Below, in pieces: positions 1 to 13,396 of a stretch of DNA of 64,000 nucleotides (positions are counted from its first letter, which is position 1; every line of letters begins with the position of its first letter). Both the position numbers and the translations under genes were made by a program. The notes beneath the pieces are model-generated. The model had not been told where the DNA came from and made no database searches. It worked only from the letters and a program-made list of their open reading frames with translations. This stretch comes from Temnothorax longispinosus (lineage: Eukaryota; Arthropoda; Insecta; Hymenoptera; Formicidae), in the NCBI RefSeq assembly GCF_030848805.1, contig NC_092365.1:6758001-6822000 (forward strand), read 5' to 3'.

Positions 1-3000
1 ATTAAACCTCAAAATACGATTTGAATCAATAAAGCCGCAATTTATCCAATTAACGGAAGAATGCGAGGCCGGCACAGAACGATTAGAGATCCGTTCGCTA
101 ATAGCAAAAGCCAACAAATCAGGCATTTGCGCCCATTAAGGCTAACTACTGCGTGAAAAAAATTTGCATCGTCGCCAACCGAAGCAACCTTGAGTCGCTA
201 ATTAATTAATTGACTTTGCTTTCGATAGCGTCATCAATGTCTCCGCTTTTCCGGCGACCGATCCGTCGTGTCGGTCGGCGACAAATGTTCACCGATCGTT
301 CGACTCGCCAAATATGCGGGAACTATCGTGGAAAAAAAGAAGAAAAAATCTCCGAAAAATGCTGCGAGTGCGCAACGTCGGAGGACACCCGGTGCACACG
401 CCCACGCTACCGGTGGTACGTCAGTACGTCACACCGCGTCGAGTTTTATAAAGGTTACGCATTAATCACCTTGCGTTACGCGCCCATGCAGCTCTCCGGT
501 TTCGCGCGCGGGCGCGAATGCATTCAAAACGGAGGCAGGTCGCGAATCGAGACAAAGGCGTGTTGCGCGGCGCGGCGCGCCTTCCTCGCGCCGGGAGAAA
601 TTCTTATTCACCGACGTGCATTCTGTGGTATTTTCGCGCGGATGACTAGATGTTTGCGTTTCCTCTTCGCAACCGCGTTATTATGCGCGAGATCTTAATC
701 GGAACTTTTTTGATACCTGCGCTCTCTCTCTCTTTCTCTTTTTTTCTCTCTCTCTCTCTCTGCCTATGGAGGTTCATGTTGGTTCATGTCCCTTATAATT
801 TATTTCTACGCAAACACCACGTCAGGAAAGCTCTCTACCATTTTCTGTAAACACGAAAGCACTTGTCTTCAATAAGATACCTATTTGCGTAATACATACT
901 CTTTCAGAAAACTATTTAAAGAAAGATACGTTATCACATGCTCGTCTTCTCTGGCCGCGGTCGAGAAAACAGTAATCTCGCCATAGAAATACCGGAAATC
1001 GAGCCGGTGATAATAATTCGCGAATGATCGAACACGCTCGATGAGGTATATTATCGGAAACAATTCAGCATTCGCGATATAGTATTTCTGGCACACTTCA
1101 CGTGTCCTTTTGTTCAATTTAATGAACACACAGCCATCGGAAAAAATCTGAAGGAAAAAGATAATTTATATAATAGAAGGGATTACAAGGTTGGACAATA
1201 AGAAATAATAAGCGTTCGTACAATAATTAATTTGCACAGTACTTTTTCAGAAATGCACCGATCACGCTAGACGCTGCATAATGTTAGAAGCGACGTGTAA
1301 TTTTCTAATGACCGAAGTCCTTTTGCTTCCCGCGCGATTTCGACATCGCGCGCGTCTTTGCCGCGTCCATTTCCTCTTTCATTCTTTTTTTTTTCCTCTT
1401 CTGCAACGCGAACGGCGCGATTCCTGAAGCGAATCGCACGATAAGGAGTGTATCGGCGGATCTTCACCCGAGAACTTTACCGTAGCCGGGCGCGCTCTAC
1501 GCTCTGCGCAAAAGCGGGGAAATAAGGAAATTCCGTCGACGCGGTCTCTAATCGGCACGGTCGGCGCGGCTGGCGCGGCGTTCCTCCGCTTCGAATGTGG
1601 ATTCCCGGCCGCCGGCCAGGTGGGTGTGAGAACAAAACCGTTAAGAATAATTCGAGAATCGCCTGGCAGCGAGCGGCATCGGCGTCGGCAGCGCGATGCT
1701 CGCGCGAATTGCTAACGAACAATCGTAGCTGCCGTCCGCGCGAGGGTCCGTATTATAAACGTCAAACTTTACGGTCAGGCGCCTTCGGATTGCCGGGTGC
1801 CGCGTTTTAAACCGGTCATTTTTCCAACAAGCCGACGGACGATCGTCCGTTTCCCCCCCCCCCCGCGTTAAATATGAAGTCGTAAAAATTCTCACGATAT
1901 CCATTACACCCGCCGTTTATTCGCCGCGCGCGAATCCAAGTACGTGAAAATACATTGCGTCATTTTACGTCGACTTGGGAATCTTTTATCTCGCGCCGCT
2001 ATAATAGGTATGCTGGAAGGCTTTGCAGGTAATAACATTTTAAGCTGCATATTAGGAAACAAGTTTGCTAAAGCCATAATTCTTGTGAAGCTGAATGAGA
2101 TTAGCTTTATGCAGCTTTTGCGAATTCGGATTTCTCGCGACTGCAACGCATTTGATGGCGCTTTATTCAAGCGTCACAGCGTTGCGCGATATGTGATCGC
2201 ATCCGGGATAGAATAGGCAAACGAATAGAACGCGTCTATTGTTTAGCGCTGCAGTTCGACGATTGCCAAGTCTTCCGTTAATTATCATGTAACTTATATT
2301 GTTTCGCGACATTTACGATCGATCCGGCGCCGCGGCCGCGAGCAGCGCACACGCGCCCGTTGGCGAGCTGGCGGATGGTGGATGGCCGATCGGGGGTCCG
2401 CGGCAAAGCTTACTAGTCACAACAATATGGCGCGATCCCCGCGTCCCAAGACCCGCGGTCTTCAGCCACCGAAGCTCTCTTCCAGTGGCTGACCGCGCTC
2501 AAGGTCCCATTCCCCCTTAATCGCCTTCCTTTTCGAGATCTTTCACTTGGTTCACTTCCAATCGAAGAGACGGCGATCTCTGACGCATACTTGCGTACTG
2601 ACGTGCGCCTGTATGTACGTGCGCGATCGCAGAAGACGGCATTCCAGCCGCGCCGCCGGCCGCCAGCACGGGGCCTCCGTATAGTGCGTATAGTATAGTG
2701 ACCCAAAGATAACAAATGTCACGCAGCCAACACCTATACAAATTCAACTGGATTGGCATCGATAGCTCTTTCTCTAAGGCAACACTTTCAAGAGTCTTTT
2801 CAAAGCTGAAATCTGTCCTGATCTGTCTCGGCAGATCTCACGTGGGCAGTTTATGGTTGTTGCAAACGGTTTTCCATCAATATTCCCTTGGGACAGAGTA
2901 TCGTGATATCTGTCCACTTGAATTTATTCAACCATTAGTAAGTCGACGGCACAAATGTTTAAGATAGATCGATTTTGTGATTTTACGTCGCTTCGAGTAT

Positions 3001-4653
3001 TGAGAGATAAGTAATGAAAAATAGCGATCCTTAATGTAACATGCCACTGTGCGTTCCCCACGTTCCAGATCTTCATCGCAATCCCGGTCCGGGACGAAGC
3101 GGCTCGGAAGATTCGTTTGCCTACGTCGCACAATTATGCGACTTAAAAATACACAAACGAAAAGCGCATTCCATAATTTCAACCGAACCGCGCATTAACG
3201 ACCGGCTCTTAAGGAGATCGACCTTTCCCAGGCAATCTGACGCCCGTTTCAATTTGCGATTGCAAAGGGCGATGATTAGTCTTGACCTCCCTGAGAGGAA
3301 GCTTTCGACGTTCGATCAATTAGTAGATATTGATACTGAATACTTTCTATTAAATGTTAATGCGCATAAATTCCAGGCAACATTTTATTCGGACTAATCT
3401 CGGAGTCTTATAGAAAATTATTCGCTATTCAGAACTCGGTGGAACATTCGCGGATATGCATGTTTAAAAAAGACTACAATCGGATTATTAATACCGAATA
3501 ACGGATCCGAATAAGATATTTGCAAGATCTTGAAATGCAAGGCATTGCAATATCTCATTTTGCATTTTGCTAAAATTTATATTTCCTTATTATATAAATT
3601 TTACGATATAAATTTACATGCGTATAAAAATTAATTTTCCTTGTTTCTTTGAAGAATCGAGTAAGAATGCGACACTCTCGAAACATTTCATTTTGACTTG
3701 AAATCTGCATTCGCGTATAAGGGAAACCGGGTCACGTTTTGTCACGTTCGCGTGCCGAAAGAATCGCATTCGATCTGACTCGCAAAGTACGCTTAATGCA
3801 TCCGATCGGAGCGGGCTGCATTCCATCGCGCCAGCTCGAACGGTGCACGCAGTAAAACCGCCTAAAGATGACTCGCCCGGTTTCAAGATCGACCGGTATC
3901 AACGAATTTCACAAAGTGCGCGGTCGTTGAACGAAAGATTACGATCGGCACACACTTGAAATGGAAACCGGTCAGGAATTACGTTACGCGCATTTATTAG
4001 AAGCAAATAGGCATTGCCGTTCTACATAGACGGGTCGCGCGCTTATGAATCGCGCACGAACGCGCTCGAGAAAATCGATGTCGAAGAGCTAGATATTGTT
4101 ATTCCGTTTAGCGAGATCGGCCGAGAGAAGGACGGACACTTGGTTGGTCTCGAGTCGGGTCGAGCCGCGCTTGAAAGGATCCACTATGTGTCCACGTAGG
4201 CATATCGGATGCAAGATCCGAGATCCGCGAGACGACATTCCGTTGCGGCAACCCGGAAGCGCTCCGCTCCGTGCACCAACGTCAATATAATTAGTTACGA
4301 TGCATCATACTTAAGATGCAGATCGATCTGCGAAGTTGACGAACGAGCGAATTACTTCCACGCCACGGGAGAAGTTTTAATCGCTCGCTCGGATAATATA
4401 TATAAATAAACGTGAAATTACATCTTCTTCCCGCGGTATATCTCGAGTGTTGATGACCGTTTGTGTAACATCCAGTTTACACGCCGCTTTATGCAAGCCG
4501 GTGTGAACCGTTCCCATAGTATTTCTGCCGCACGGCTATGAATCGCAATCATCGCGACAACGATTCACCGCGAAATTGTCAGGCAACGTTACGAATGATG
4601 AAGAAGTTGACTTTTCTAGTTTTCTGTTTCTCTTATTACTCTATACCATTTTA
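1..4653. other. Gene-free stretch, CpG-rich
   Basis: I see no coding exon that I can support here. Open frames are short, overlap each other on both strands and carry no recognisable domain. The composition is CpG-rich with A+T-rich interruptions. A CT-rich run (about 720-765) and a C-run near 1853-1864 are the only obvious simple repeats. It could be intergenic, or an intron of a gene whose exons lie outside the window. Confidence 0.5.
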
Positions 4654-5164
4654 TTAGGTTGGGGCAGAAATAATTGCGGGTTTTAATCTTCAACTTCAAA
4701 TAATGAATATCTCAGCTCAATGAATGGTCTATGTTAAGTATTTGTGCAACTTCTCTATAGTGGTTTTCAATGAATTCGCATTGATAATGGCTCTTAATTA
4801 ATCAGACCTTTTACGAACCGCTTCATCTTCTATAAGCTTTCGTTACGGAATTTGTGGAACCAATGCTAAACTATACGTTCTTTGGTTGATATTACGTAGT
4901 TTCCGAAGCTTTATGATCCAATTTGATATCACATAGAAAATCGTATAAATTTGTCTCTTTTCCATCTTTAATTTAATAGTTTACAATAACTTCATATACA
5001 CTCTAGGAAGGATAGCACTGACATGAATGAATAAAGGAAAGTCGGAATTTTACAGTGATATATACTATACGTGATCACAATTAAACACAACTTTATATCG
5101 AAGTACAGTACCAAAATTAAAAATGATGGAAATTGTTTTTGCAATTATTTTAACACCAACCTAT
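4654..5164 (-). mobile_element. Internally deleted mariner element
   Basis: The left end begins TTAGGTTGGGGCAGAAATAA. The right end, read on the minus strand, begins TAGGTTGGTGTTAAAATAA. These are the terminal inverted repeats of the mariner superfamily, and a TA lies beside the left end. Read on the minus strand from about 4960, the inside gives a broken reading frame resembling the N-terminal third of mariner transposase: pieces such as KLDHKASETT and then IGSTNSVTKAYRR, where the family has a helix-turn-helix DNA-binding domain. Several stops and frame shifts interrupt it. The catalytic DDD part is missing: the element is about 510 bp, compared with about 1.3 kb for intact mariners. It is a dead, non-autonomous copy. 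Confidence 0.8.
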
Positions 5165-6933
5165 AATATTACCTCATTTTGTACGTACAGTTTGAAAATA
5201 TCGCGATTATTCGAGTGTAGCTGCGACTCGACTTGTCGCTGACCCGACTGTAACCTGAGTTTTGCGAATCAAGTTGAGACGCTAAAACACAAATCCAAGA
5301 AACGAGCGCAGAATTTAACCCATCAAGGTCCGACGTCGGCGCTTTAGAGCGCGGTGCAGCGCGGCTTTGCTGAGCAATCAGGGCGAATTTTTATCCGGTT
5401 GTAACTCGCGTCGTTTGAGCAAATACCACCACGCGATAAAAGCAGGTTTTCTTTCATTCCTCTTAAATAAAACGATAAAGATCGCAGCGCGACCCGATCT
5501 TACCGCAACCAGCAGCGAAACGCACGGAGATATTCATAAAAAGTTTCATAATGGACAGTCTTTCAATGAACATTACGACCACTCACATAACATGCTTTTT
5601 TGTTGCTAATCAAAAATGATTACTAGATAAACTAGATCCTAGTCCGTGATGTGTTGCCGAAATAGCTCTTGTTCTTGTCATTGAACTGTAGGTATCGATC
5701 GTATCGACGAACAACTTTAAGTCATCGTACGAGAAGGAGTAGACCTTGACGAGCGTAAATCTAATATTATTATTGTCACGTTCGTCATTGTCCGGGATCC
5801 TGGTCTACTTCGCACGCTAGGCATGCAAATATTTCCCCGAGTAGCGGTAACGCCGGTAACTCCTCACATGTCACATGTGTTTACAAATAATGGGAAAATG
5901 CAATGTCTAGCGTTAAATGTCTACTGAATGGATTTGAAAGCCCTTTCGACATCCGACCATGAGACTCACACTCGTTTTATGGAAATTTTTGATTTCGCAA
6001 AGAGAGCGAGACTTCCGCTTTTCGCTTCGCAGAAACGCTTAATGAATTCCAGCTGATATTACGCGATATTACGTTGCGTCACGTCCAACGTATTAAAATA
6101 TATAATACGTTGTTACGTAACATGATGACATTACGATGCGGTCAACGAATTTTTGGTATCTCTGCGCGCGTCGAACGGTACGCGCAATTTCCCCGTTAAA
6201 TTCTCAAGAATAGTCTATAAACTTCTAAATCTGATAAAGTCACACTTCCGCGTCGGATCATACCTTCGTTCATATCGCACGGTGAAACAAGAAATAACCG
6301 AGCGTGGCGATGAGCTTTCGTTAAAGTGCGTTTCAGCTAGCTCTCTTTCACGTTTTACGACAAACCGAAACAGACGATCTTCGACTCGAGGAAATTCGAA
6401 CCTGCACAAAGGCCGGTTAACTTCTTTTTAGCCGCTCGATTTCCATGCCTTATGGCGATCCTTGTGGCGAAACGATCGACGCTCGAACGAGCAAAAGGTC
6501 TTTTGTGAGATATACGCTAAACCGCCTACGCATTTTGTACGACGTGTCACGGTAAAAAAATGACTTCTACTTTCCTTTTTCGGAAACGCTTCGTATTCTG
6601 CAGAGTAACGTTAAGGATTCGGAACGCAAGCAAAACGTAATAAGATAAAATGACTTTTTCCTAAACCGGAAAGGCAACGCGGAAGTGTCGTACTCAGCTG
6701 GACAACGAAAATTCTCTGACGTAAAGGCGCAATCTGTCTTTGAGCAATTTGACTCGTATTGTGCGCGCGCGAGACTCCCCACGGATCACAAAACGATTTA
6801 TCAACGTTTGATCTTCGATTTCGAAATGTACCGCACAGTGAAAAGAGACGGCCTTTTGTTTGGCAGAAATCGTACGTAGCGAGCATATTTCTAAATCGTT
6901 CCGACCACACTCGTGTCAGGAATTCGATGGATA
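5165..6933. other. Gene-free stretch
   Basis: There is no supported exon, RNA gene or repeat. Reading frames are below about 100 codons, without domains, and overlap in opposite frames. Confidence 0.45.
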
Positions 6934-7236
6934 GATCGTCACTACGTCTTGTCATGCAATGTATCCAGTAATTATTCTCAATTATTGAATTATATATTCC
7001 AAAGTGGAATTATAATACTGCGCAAGAATAGAATTGAATTAATATTTGTAAATACAATGGCAATATTTTTATAACAATGTTTATGATCACTATGTCGTCA
7101 TGTAATGTATCCGGAAGTTACTCAATTATTAAGTTATATATTCCAAAGTGGAAGTACACTGCACGAGAATAGAACTAAATTGAATTAATATTTATAAACA
7201 CCATAGTAATATTTCTGTAACAATGTTTACGATATT
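6934..7236. repeat. Tandem duplication, two 150-bp units
   Basis: Two head-to-tail copies are visible, at about 6934-7084 and 7085-7236. Both contain the landmarks GTCATG(C/T)AATGTATCC, TATATATTCCAAAGTGGAA, AATTGAATTAATATTT and TAACAATGTTTA in the same order. The units differ by scattered substitutions and small indels, so the duplication is not recent. No coding potential is visible. The A+T content is higher than in the flanks. Confidence 0.85.
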
Positions 7237-9790
7237 ATTCTGTGTGTCATTCGAGGCACGTAGATAAATATAGGATCATTAATGAATGGCCGCGAGAAAT
7301 ACAAAATATTTTCAACGAATCGTTACATACGACGAATCTCGTGTGCTGGCATATAACGGGCTAACGCGAAAGTGTCGCGATTGTCTTCGAGATGAAATTT
7401 CGAAGAAGGTGACAGCGTCTGCGAGCAACGTACGTACGCGTCACATGAACGGCCAGTGCACCCGGGGTCAGCCGCCGTGTTAATTAACGACGAAATGCCG
7501 GGCTTCTCGCAATCTTGGCGAATTTATCGGAACAATTTACACGCGTGCGCGCATTTATGGTGCGCTATCGAGTTATCTCGAAGGTAACCTATCGGGAGTA
7601 AAGGCACCTCTCCTCGAGAGACCGGTAAGGAAGCGTCGTCTCCCGCACGGTGGAAAGGGATGCCCGGCGCGACGTCTCGAGCTGAGGCAGAAGGCGTTTG
7701 CCAGTCTCCCGTCGACTCTCAAGTCAAAACGTTCCGAGAAGACTTTCACGTGTGCGTGCTCCGCCTCGCGTGTTAGGTATGCTCGCCATAATTCGCCTAT
7801 GCTCGAATCGGGTGCTCCTCTTCGCGAATTCCGAGACCGTTTGAGTGTGACTTCTTCCTCGATTCGGCATACCTCCTCTTACGATTCTTTCGCAAATTCT
7901 ACGGTTACGGTACGGAGTCTGTAAAGCTTCGAATAATTTTCCAAAGGACTTTCAGACCGCTGATGCCAAAATTACTATTTAGCCAATATCTGAGCACGAA
8001 TTGGAGCATAAACCAGTTTGGAATTTGAAGAGCGTAACGAAGAAAGCTCTGCTCGGCTTTCATTTATTACGAATTCGAAAAAATATATATTCTTCGTGTT
8101 CGGTGTAGCGTAGATATATTTTTTCATGGTTCACCTAAGAAGTAATCGTTTACAGTGTTCCGTTTTCGAGCGCGAACATGTGCTTCCGTAACGAAGTGCG
8201 AAACGTATAATCGGTCTGCGAAGCTTGAGGAGGACTATAGCACGAACCGTATATAGAGATTTTGACCACGCAGCGAAAGGAAAATATTTGTTTCTCGAAA
8301 CGGTAAGATATATTTACGAACATTTGTCGATTCAATTTAATTGCGAATCCACTGTGTTAACACTATCGCAAATTTACAATTAAGTCTACTTTTTCCTCTA
8401 TTCCGCGAACAATGCTCGATTGGTTACACGAAGGATGCGGAAAAGTTTCGCTAACCGTATCTCCTGTCGCGGTGTACACAAGAAAAGCGCTCTAATGCCG
8501 AAGGAAGGCCGATTTTACGGCGCTAATAGAACCAGGTTGATTCGCGAAGCGCCTCGACTCCGAACGTTCATTAGACCGTAGCGCAATGAGGTAACAATTA
8601 ATCTTCGTGAATTGCTTTAAAAAAAAACGAGGCACGATCTCAGTTAATGTCAGCGGTGAATTATACTGTCTTTAAATGGGCTAAACATGTCGTTTCCATG
8701 CAGATTTCAAAACCGAATTTTAAATTGCGATTCGCTGCAACCAGGTGCAAGCGGTAGTTTCCTACGTATTTCGCGATTAAATTGCAATCAATTCTTGGTT
8801 TAATCGCGCGGTAATAACGTAACCGCCGTTTAACGGTTCAGATAAAAACCGTCGTCGCACCGGATCTCCTCCGATTTGACAGATGAGTGCACATTGATCG
8901 AACATGCGCGAAATAAATAATTGTTCAAAAGATTTAAATTGTTTATAATCTTATATAAATAATCTTATATTTATAATATTATTGTATCGGGCTTAATAAC
9001 TATGTCAATGTATAACTTTGATGACACAGCATTGATTGCGGTAACAAATTTAAAAAAGAGCAACACATTCACAAACAAGTTTAACGAAATATAAAATATT
9101 AGACATTCTGGCAGTGTATCGTAGTTTCCTGCAGATAAAAAAAGATTCCCTCCCGGATCGGGCCGGATATTTCTCGGTTCAAAGAATCTAAAAAAATCTT
9201 GAAGGGTGAAGAAACTTTCTTTCCTCTAATACATTCGTCTCTATAATCATTTAAACGTTTAAATATTACTATGATTGATAGAAATGAACGCTAGTTCTCA
9301 TTGAAATCTCATAATTATCGCATTGAAATATTTTCACACGGTTGTATCTCCAGCTTAAGATGAAATAGAATGAAATTTATATCCGGCGTCGACCTCGAAG
9401 ACTCACTTTCACTGGTCGCCACCCACAGAAAAATGCAGCAGCTGTTACGCATACGCTGTGATATTTTCTGAACCTCGAGGGTAAAGCACGCTAAGGGCTC
9501 CATAAGAGGCAGCTGCAGGCGTCGCGGATGGACTACACCTGCCTAAATGTGTATTTGTCGACTCGTTCAGTTTTTTTTTCTTTCAGCGATCACGTTTAGG
9601 CTCAGTTGCGCTCAAATAGGACTGCGAAACGTGCCGCCGCGACGTTTAAAATCATTCCAAAAATGGGGCAATCAGTTGGACCTTACATTCCTATTAGAAA
9701 ACCTGTTTCTTATGTGAATGATATAGATCTCGTATATCCTGTATATCCGAATTGAGAGGAACAACGCGATACCTACATTTATTAAGACCT
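7237..9790. other. Gene-free stretch
   Basis: No supported gene. The region around 7500-7800 is CpG-rich and the 8900-9120 stretch is A+T-rich. I recognise no repeat boundary. Confidence 0.45.
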
Positions 9791-9893
9791 GGGCCCGTAT
9801 TCATAGTCGGAACTTATTTTCAAGTCCACCTTAAGTTAGATCTTAAAATGAACCAATCACATTGAAATAAGAACCGACTATGAATACCGGCCC
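9791..9893. mobile_element. MITE with GGGCC termini
   Basis: A 103-bp element has terminal inverted repeats of about 20 bp: the left end reads GGGCCCGTATTCATAGTCGG and the right end is its near-perfect reverse complement. The inside also pairs in part (AACTTATTTTCA against TTGAAATAAG). There is no coding capacity. This is the structure of a miniature inverted-repeat transposable element. The termini resemble in style the GGGCC-starting elements at 43.1-43.6 kb. I could not define a clear target-site duplication. Confidence 0.8.
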
Positions 9894-12301
9894 TAAAGAA
9901 TAATTTTATAATATCCCCATTTAATTTTTCCGCGAACGTTCAATTATCGTTTACTTAAAGCGAACGTCTTTCTTACGATATTGCGCTATGATTTTTCGAG
10001 CGACAGCCGGCAAGTGCGCGCATACGTCATTCACGCGGCGGAAAAGAGATAAAAGAGACGACGGGTCTCTCGCTCATCAGAAAGCACAATTAGCTCATTC
10101 ATCGTCCGCCGTCTCTAGTGTCAGCGTACGCTAGCGAGCGTATACGTATTTAAACATGTGCACGGCCGACACAATCGTGCACGAGAGTACGAGAGCCCGG
10201 GGAAGTTGGTTTATCGGTGCAGGCGCCAAGTAGTCAGTCACTGTGACTCGCAAGATACATTCTGTTAGACCATGCCGCGGCGTTCAAGAGAGTTTATTAT
10301 TACACTAACAGCGCGCCTTATACATCGCGTGCATCGCGGAGATACACGTGTAGGTATTCACGAAGACGGCGGAAGATCGCCGCGTGTAGAAGACATGCGC
10401 GGGCCGGCTCTTCTTCTTAGATACATCGTTTGCGGTTTCTGTACTTAGCTAAAATAAACATACGCCATAACGAAATAAAAAGAAGACGGCGAAGCGATTT
10501 GAAAAATGCGCGCTCGTACGTCGACACCGCAACGGGGGGCTGTCGTTGAGATTTCCTCTCTCGAGATGCGCTACCAGAAATAGGATATCTCGATCGGACG
10601 GTAAAACCGTCGTTTCCACCTCGGCAATTTCATCGGCTATTTTTATTTGAGATCATTTTTGGGGTCTAAAAAGGGCGAGCAGCCCGCGGCGTCGCGGCTT
10701 CGAAAACCGGCCTGGACACACGATCAAGCGAACTTCATCGCTCCGCGCGGACGCGCGCGCGGGGATGCGACAGGTTCGATCGCAGCCGCGGGGCTAAATT
10801 CCCGAATGCAACACGTAATTCACTAGGTCGAGGTCGTTACTTAATCGAAATCGATGCACCTTTCAATCGTTTACATTCGTTACGTGGCCTTTAGAATAAA
10901 ATGAGATACAATGCGAATTATATGATGCGATCCAGAAATAGCTTACCGCTCTGAGATATCTCTAAAAAATATATGCAATACGAAAAAAAATTGCGATAAA
11001 AATATTTTAGAAGAATACTTGAAATTGTTTTTAGGACGATAAAAGTTAAAATTCTATTTATATTATCTGTTTTGTACGGGTTGCGATGTGAAACACACTT
11101 GTTCTACCAATTAATCAGTTAAGTGTTGAGATTCTTCAACAAGAGATTATCCAAACCCATGAGAGAAATCTCGACGTAAAGCTTGACGATGCGAGCACAG
11201 TTATTTCGTTCGCGAAGAAATTAAAAGCGCTGATAAGAGTTAATAAAGCACGCGTTCTTTCGCCATGTGCAACGTGTCTTCCCACCTCACCGACACGTCA
11301 CGCGGGCGCGAGAATGGATACGCCTATTATCGCGAGATTAGAGCAATTTATAGTATCGTCTGAGAGTAGCGACCCACACGGCGAATACCGCACTTCCGGC
11401 CGAGCGCATATATTATATAGCGATTTCGTTTGGTTATTCTTGACGCCACTCCATATTTCAAAACGAAACCACGCTAAAGAGAATGTAGAAGGCGAAGAGA
11501 CGATTCTCGACGCTTGGTCAATAAATTCGTGAGAAAAAAGAAACCGAACGTTTCCCCTGAAAATAATATTCCGAGAAAAACATCGTCGGGGACGAGCGGA
11601 CAACGTTAATAAATTACAATGTTCCCGGGGCTCGTGGGCATAACCACGGGTGACTATAGGGTCTGAATGTATTTTCCAATAAACTCCCCTGCTCACCTAC
11701 GCTACCGCTGTTGGTACGCCAAGTAACGTTAAACGCGTTTATTCCGCCGATACACGTCGCGGGCCAGGGCCCGCGCGCGCGGACCCGCTTCTTTCTCTCG
11801 CCTCCTCTCTGCTCGCCACAATGCTGTTTTCAGTGGCAGGCCTCAATTTGCCGTAATTATTATGTTTATCTTCCTCATTCACTTAAGTCCGCACACCGAC
11901 TTCGACGATCCGGTCCTTCGTGTCCCGGTCGTTCAGCGCGGCAACACCGAAACGCCGCGCGCCGGCCGCTGTAAACGCCAGGTATCGTCGTGCCTTCTTT
12001 CACGTGCGATTTACAGCACAGATATTGACACTTTTTTTTGTTCGTTCGATAGAATTGAAATTCTCCACCCATCGGTTAGAACTGTAATTGTGAAAGATTT
12101 ATCGTTTCTACATTAAAAAAAAAATGAAAAAGACGGAGCCTATTTTTTAAAAGAACATTATAGGAGTCGCTCTCGTAATTATTCGCCGCGATAATCAGAA
12201 AGAAAAATTTCAGATTCAATGCCGACGAGTGAAACGTTCGTCTATGCATGTGCACAATCGGCTGTGTCCGCGTTCGCGAGCGCTATATGCGTGGCCGCGC
12301 G
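9894..12301. other. Gene-free stretch with one possible promoter
   Basis: No confident gene. A short ATG frame (about 58 codons) starts at 10272, just downstream of a TCAGTCA initiator-like sequence at 10233, but no domain or splice pattern supports it. The rest is CpG-rich DNA without recognisable repeats. Confidence 0.4.
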
Positions 12302-12866
12302 GCCACGCGCCAATCATTACATCCTGGAAGGGGTGGGTCTACCACCGATCCACTATGTCAAATCCAATTTGCGTGATCCTTTCCCTCGGAAACGACACGA
12401 AATCCTCGTCACGCCCGGCAATTTGCAGCGCTCGGCTCGGCGCGCGGCTCGGTGCGGCGTGCCGACTGCACTTTCGACGAGCGTGAGAAGCGAGTGTCGG
12501 AATGTTGCACCTATGAAGAAAATAACACGACTTAGCGCGCTTCTCGATCACCACGGCTAGACACGGCCGCGTGTACAGAACACGCATTAAACCGTTTTAT
12601 AAAATCCACCTCGGGCGTTACAACTTTATCCGATCGCGCGCTCTGGAAATATTCCTCTCTCTCGCCGGCTTGCGCGATCGCGCGCGATGCTGCAGAGCGC
12701 GAGGATGCTCGTGTAGTAAACGTCCGGTTCCTTACGTGCGCTCCACGTATATAGCCACGCGCCGATCATTACGCTCGCGAGAAGGCGGTAACTACCGCCG
12801 TCGATCCAGTTTGTCAAACGCAATTTGCGTGATCCTGCCTCGCCGCGGAAACGACACGCGGAATCG
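12302..12866. repeat. Diverged direct duplication (two ~105-bp copies)
   Basis: Copy A (about 12302-12405) and copy B (about 12754-12866) share in order GCCACGCGCC(A/G)ATCATTAC, CGATCCA, TGTCAAA, CAATTTGCGTGATCCT and GGAAACGACACG. They are separated by about 350 bp of unrelated GC-rich sequence. The shared order implies an old duplication or two copies of one short repeat. No protein is conserved between the copies: the frames differ by indels. Confidence 0.7.
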
Positions 12867-13309
12867 ACTCGGCAACACGCTCGATAATTTACGGTTTTTG
12901 TATATACGCGACCTTGGCGTGGCGCGTGCGATAATGAAAGCAGCGCGATTACGACTGACGCGGCCTTTTTATTTTCCGAAGGCGATTAGATTAAATAGGA
13001 TGGGACGATGTACTCGTACTTTGAACGAGCGTTCGGACAGGAGAAATCGTTTCCCGCTGTGTCATCGTCCGACATATCTTCTGTAAAGATGGATGTTTAG
13101 ATTGTGGATCGAATTGTATGCAGTGCCTCATGGATTTCTCCAAGTCGAAAAAAAAACTTGAGGACTTTTCTTGGTACGACTGGCCCTTGACTTCTCGGTA
13201 CCGCGACGTTGGTGCATTCACCACGTCCCGTCCGTCGGTTCGGCCGAGGCCGGAGTTAGCACGAATGGATTGTTTCTGCAGCCGAGCGAAGGCCTTTAGG
13301 AAAGTGTAA

Positions 13310-13354
13310 AGAGCGTCTAAAGCGGGAAGGAGAGAACAAGAAGGGCAGGAGGAG

Positions 13355-13396
<42 letters not shown>

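Noticed and set aside
6385..6405. Minus-strand GGTTCGAAT resembling a tRNA B box
   Set aside because: The flanking bases do not form a T-stem, and no A box or acceptor stem is found at the right distance.
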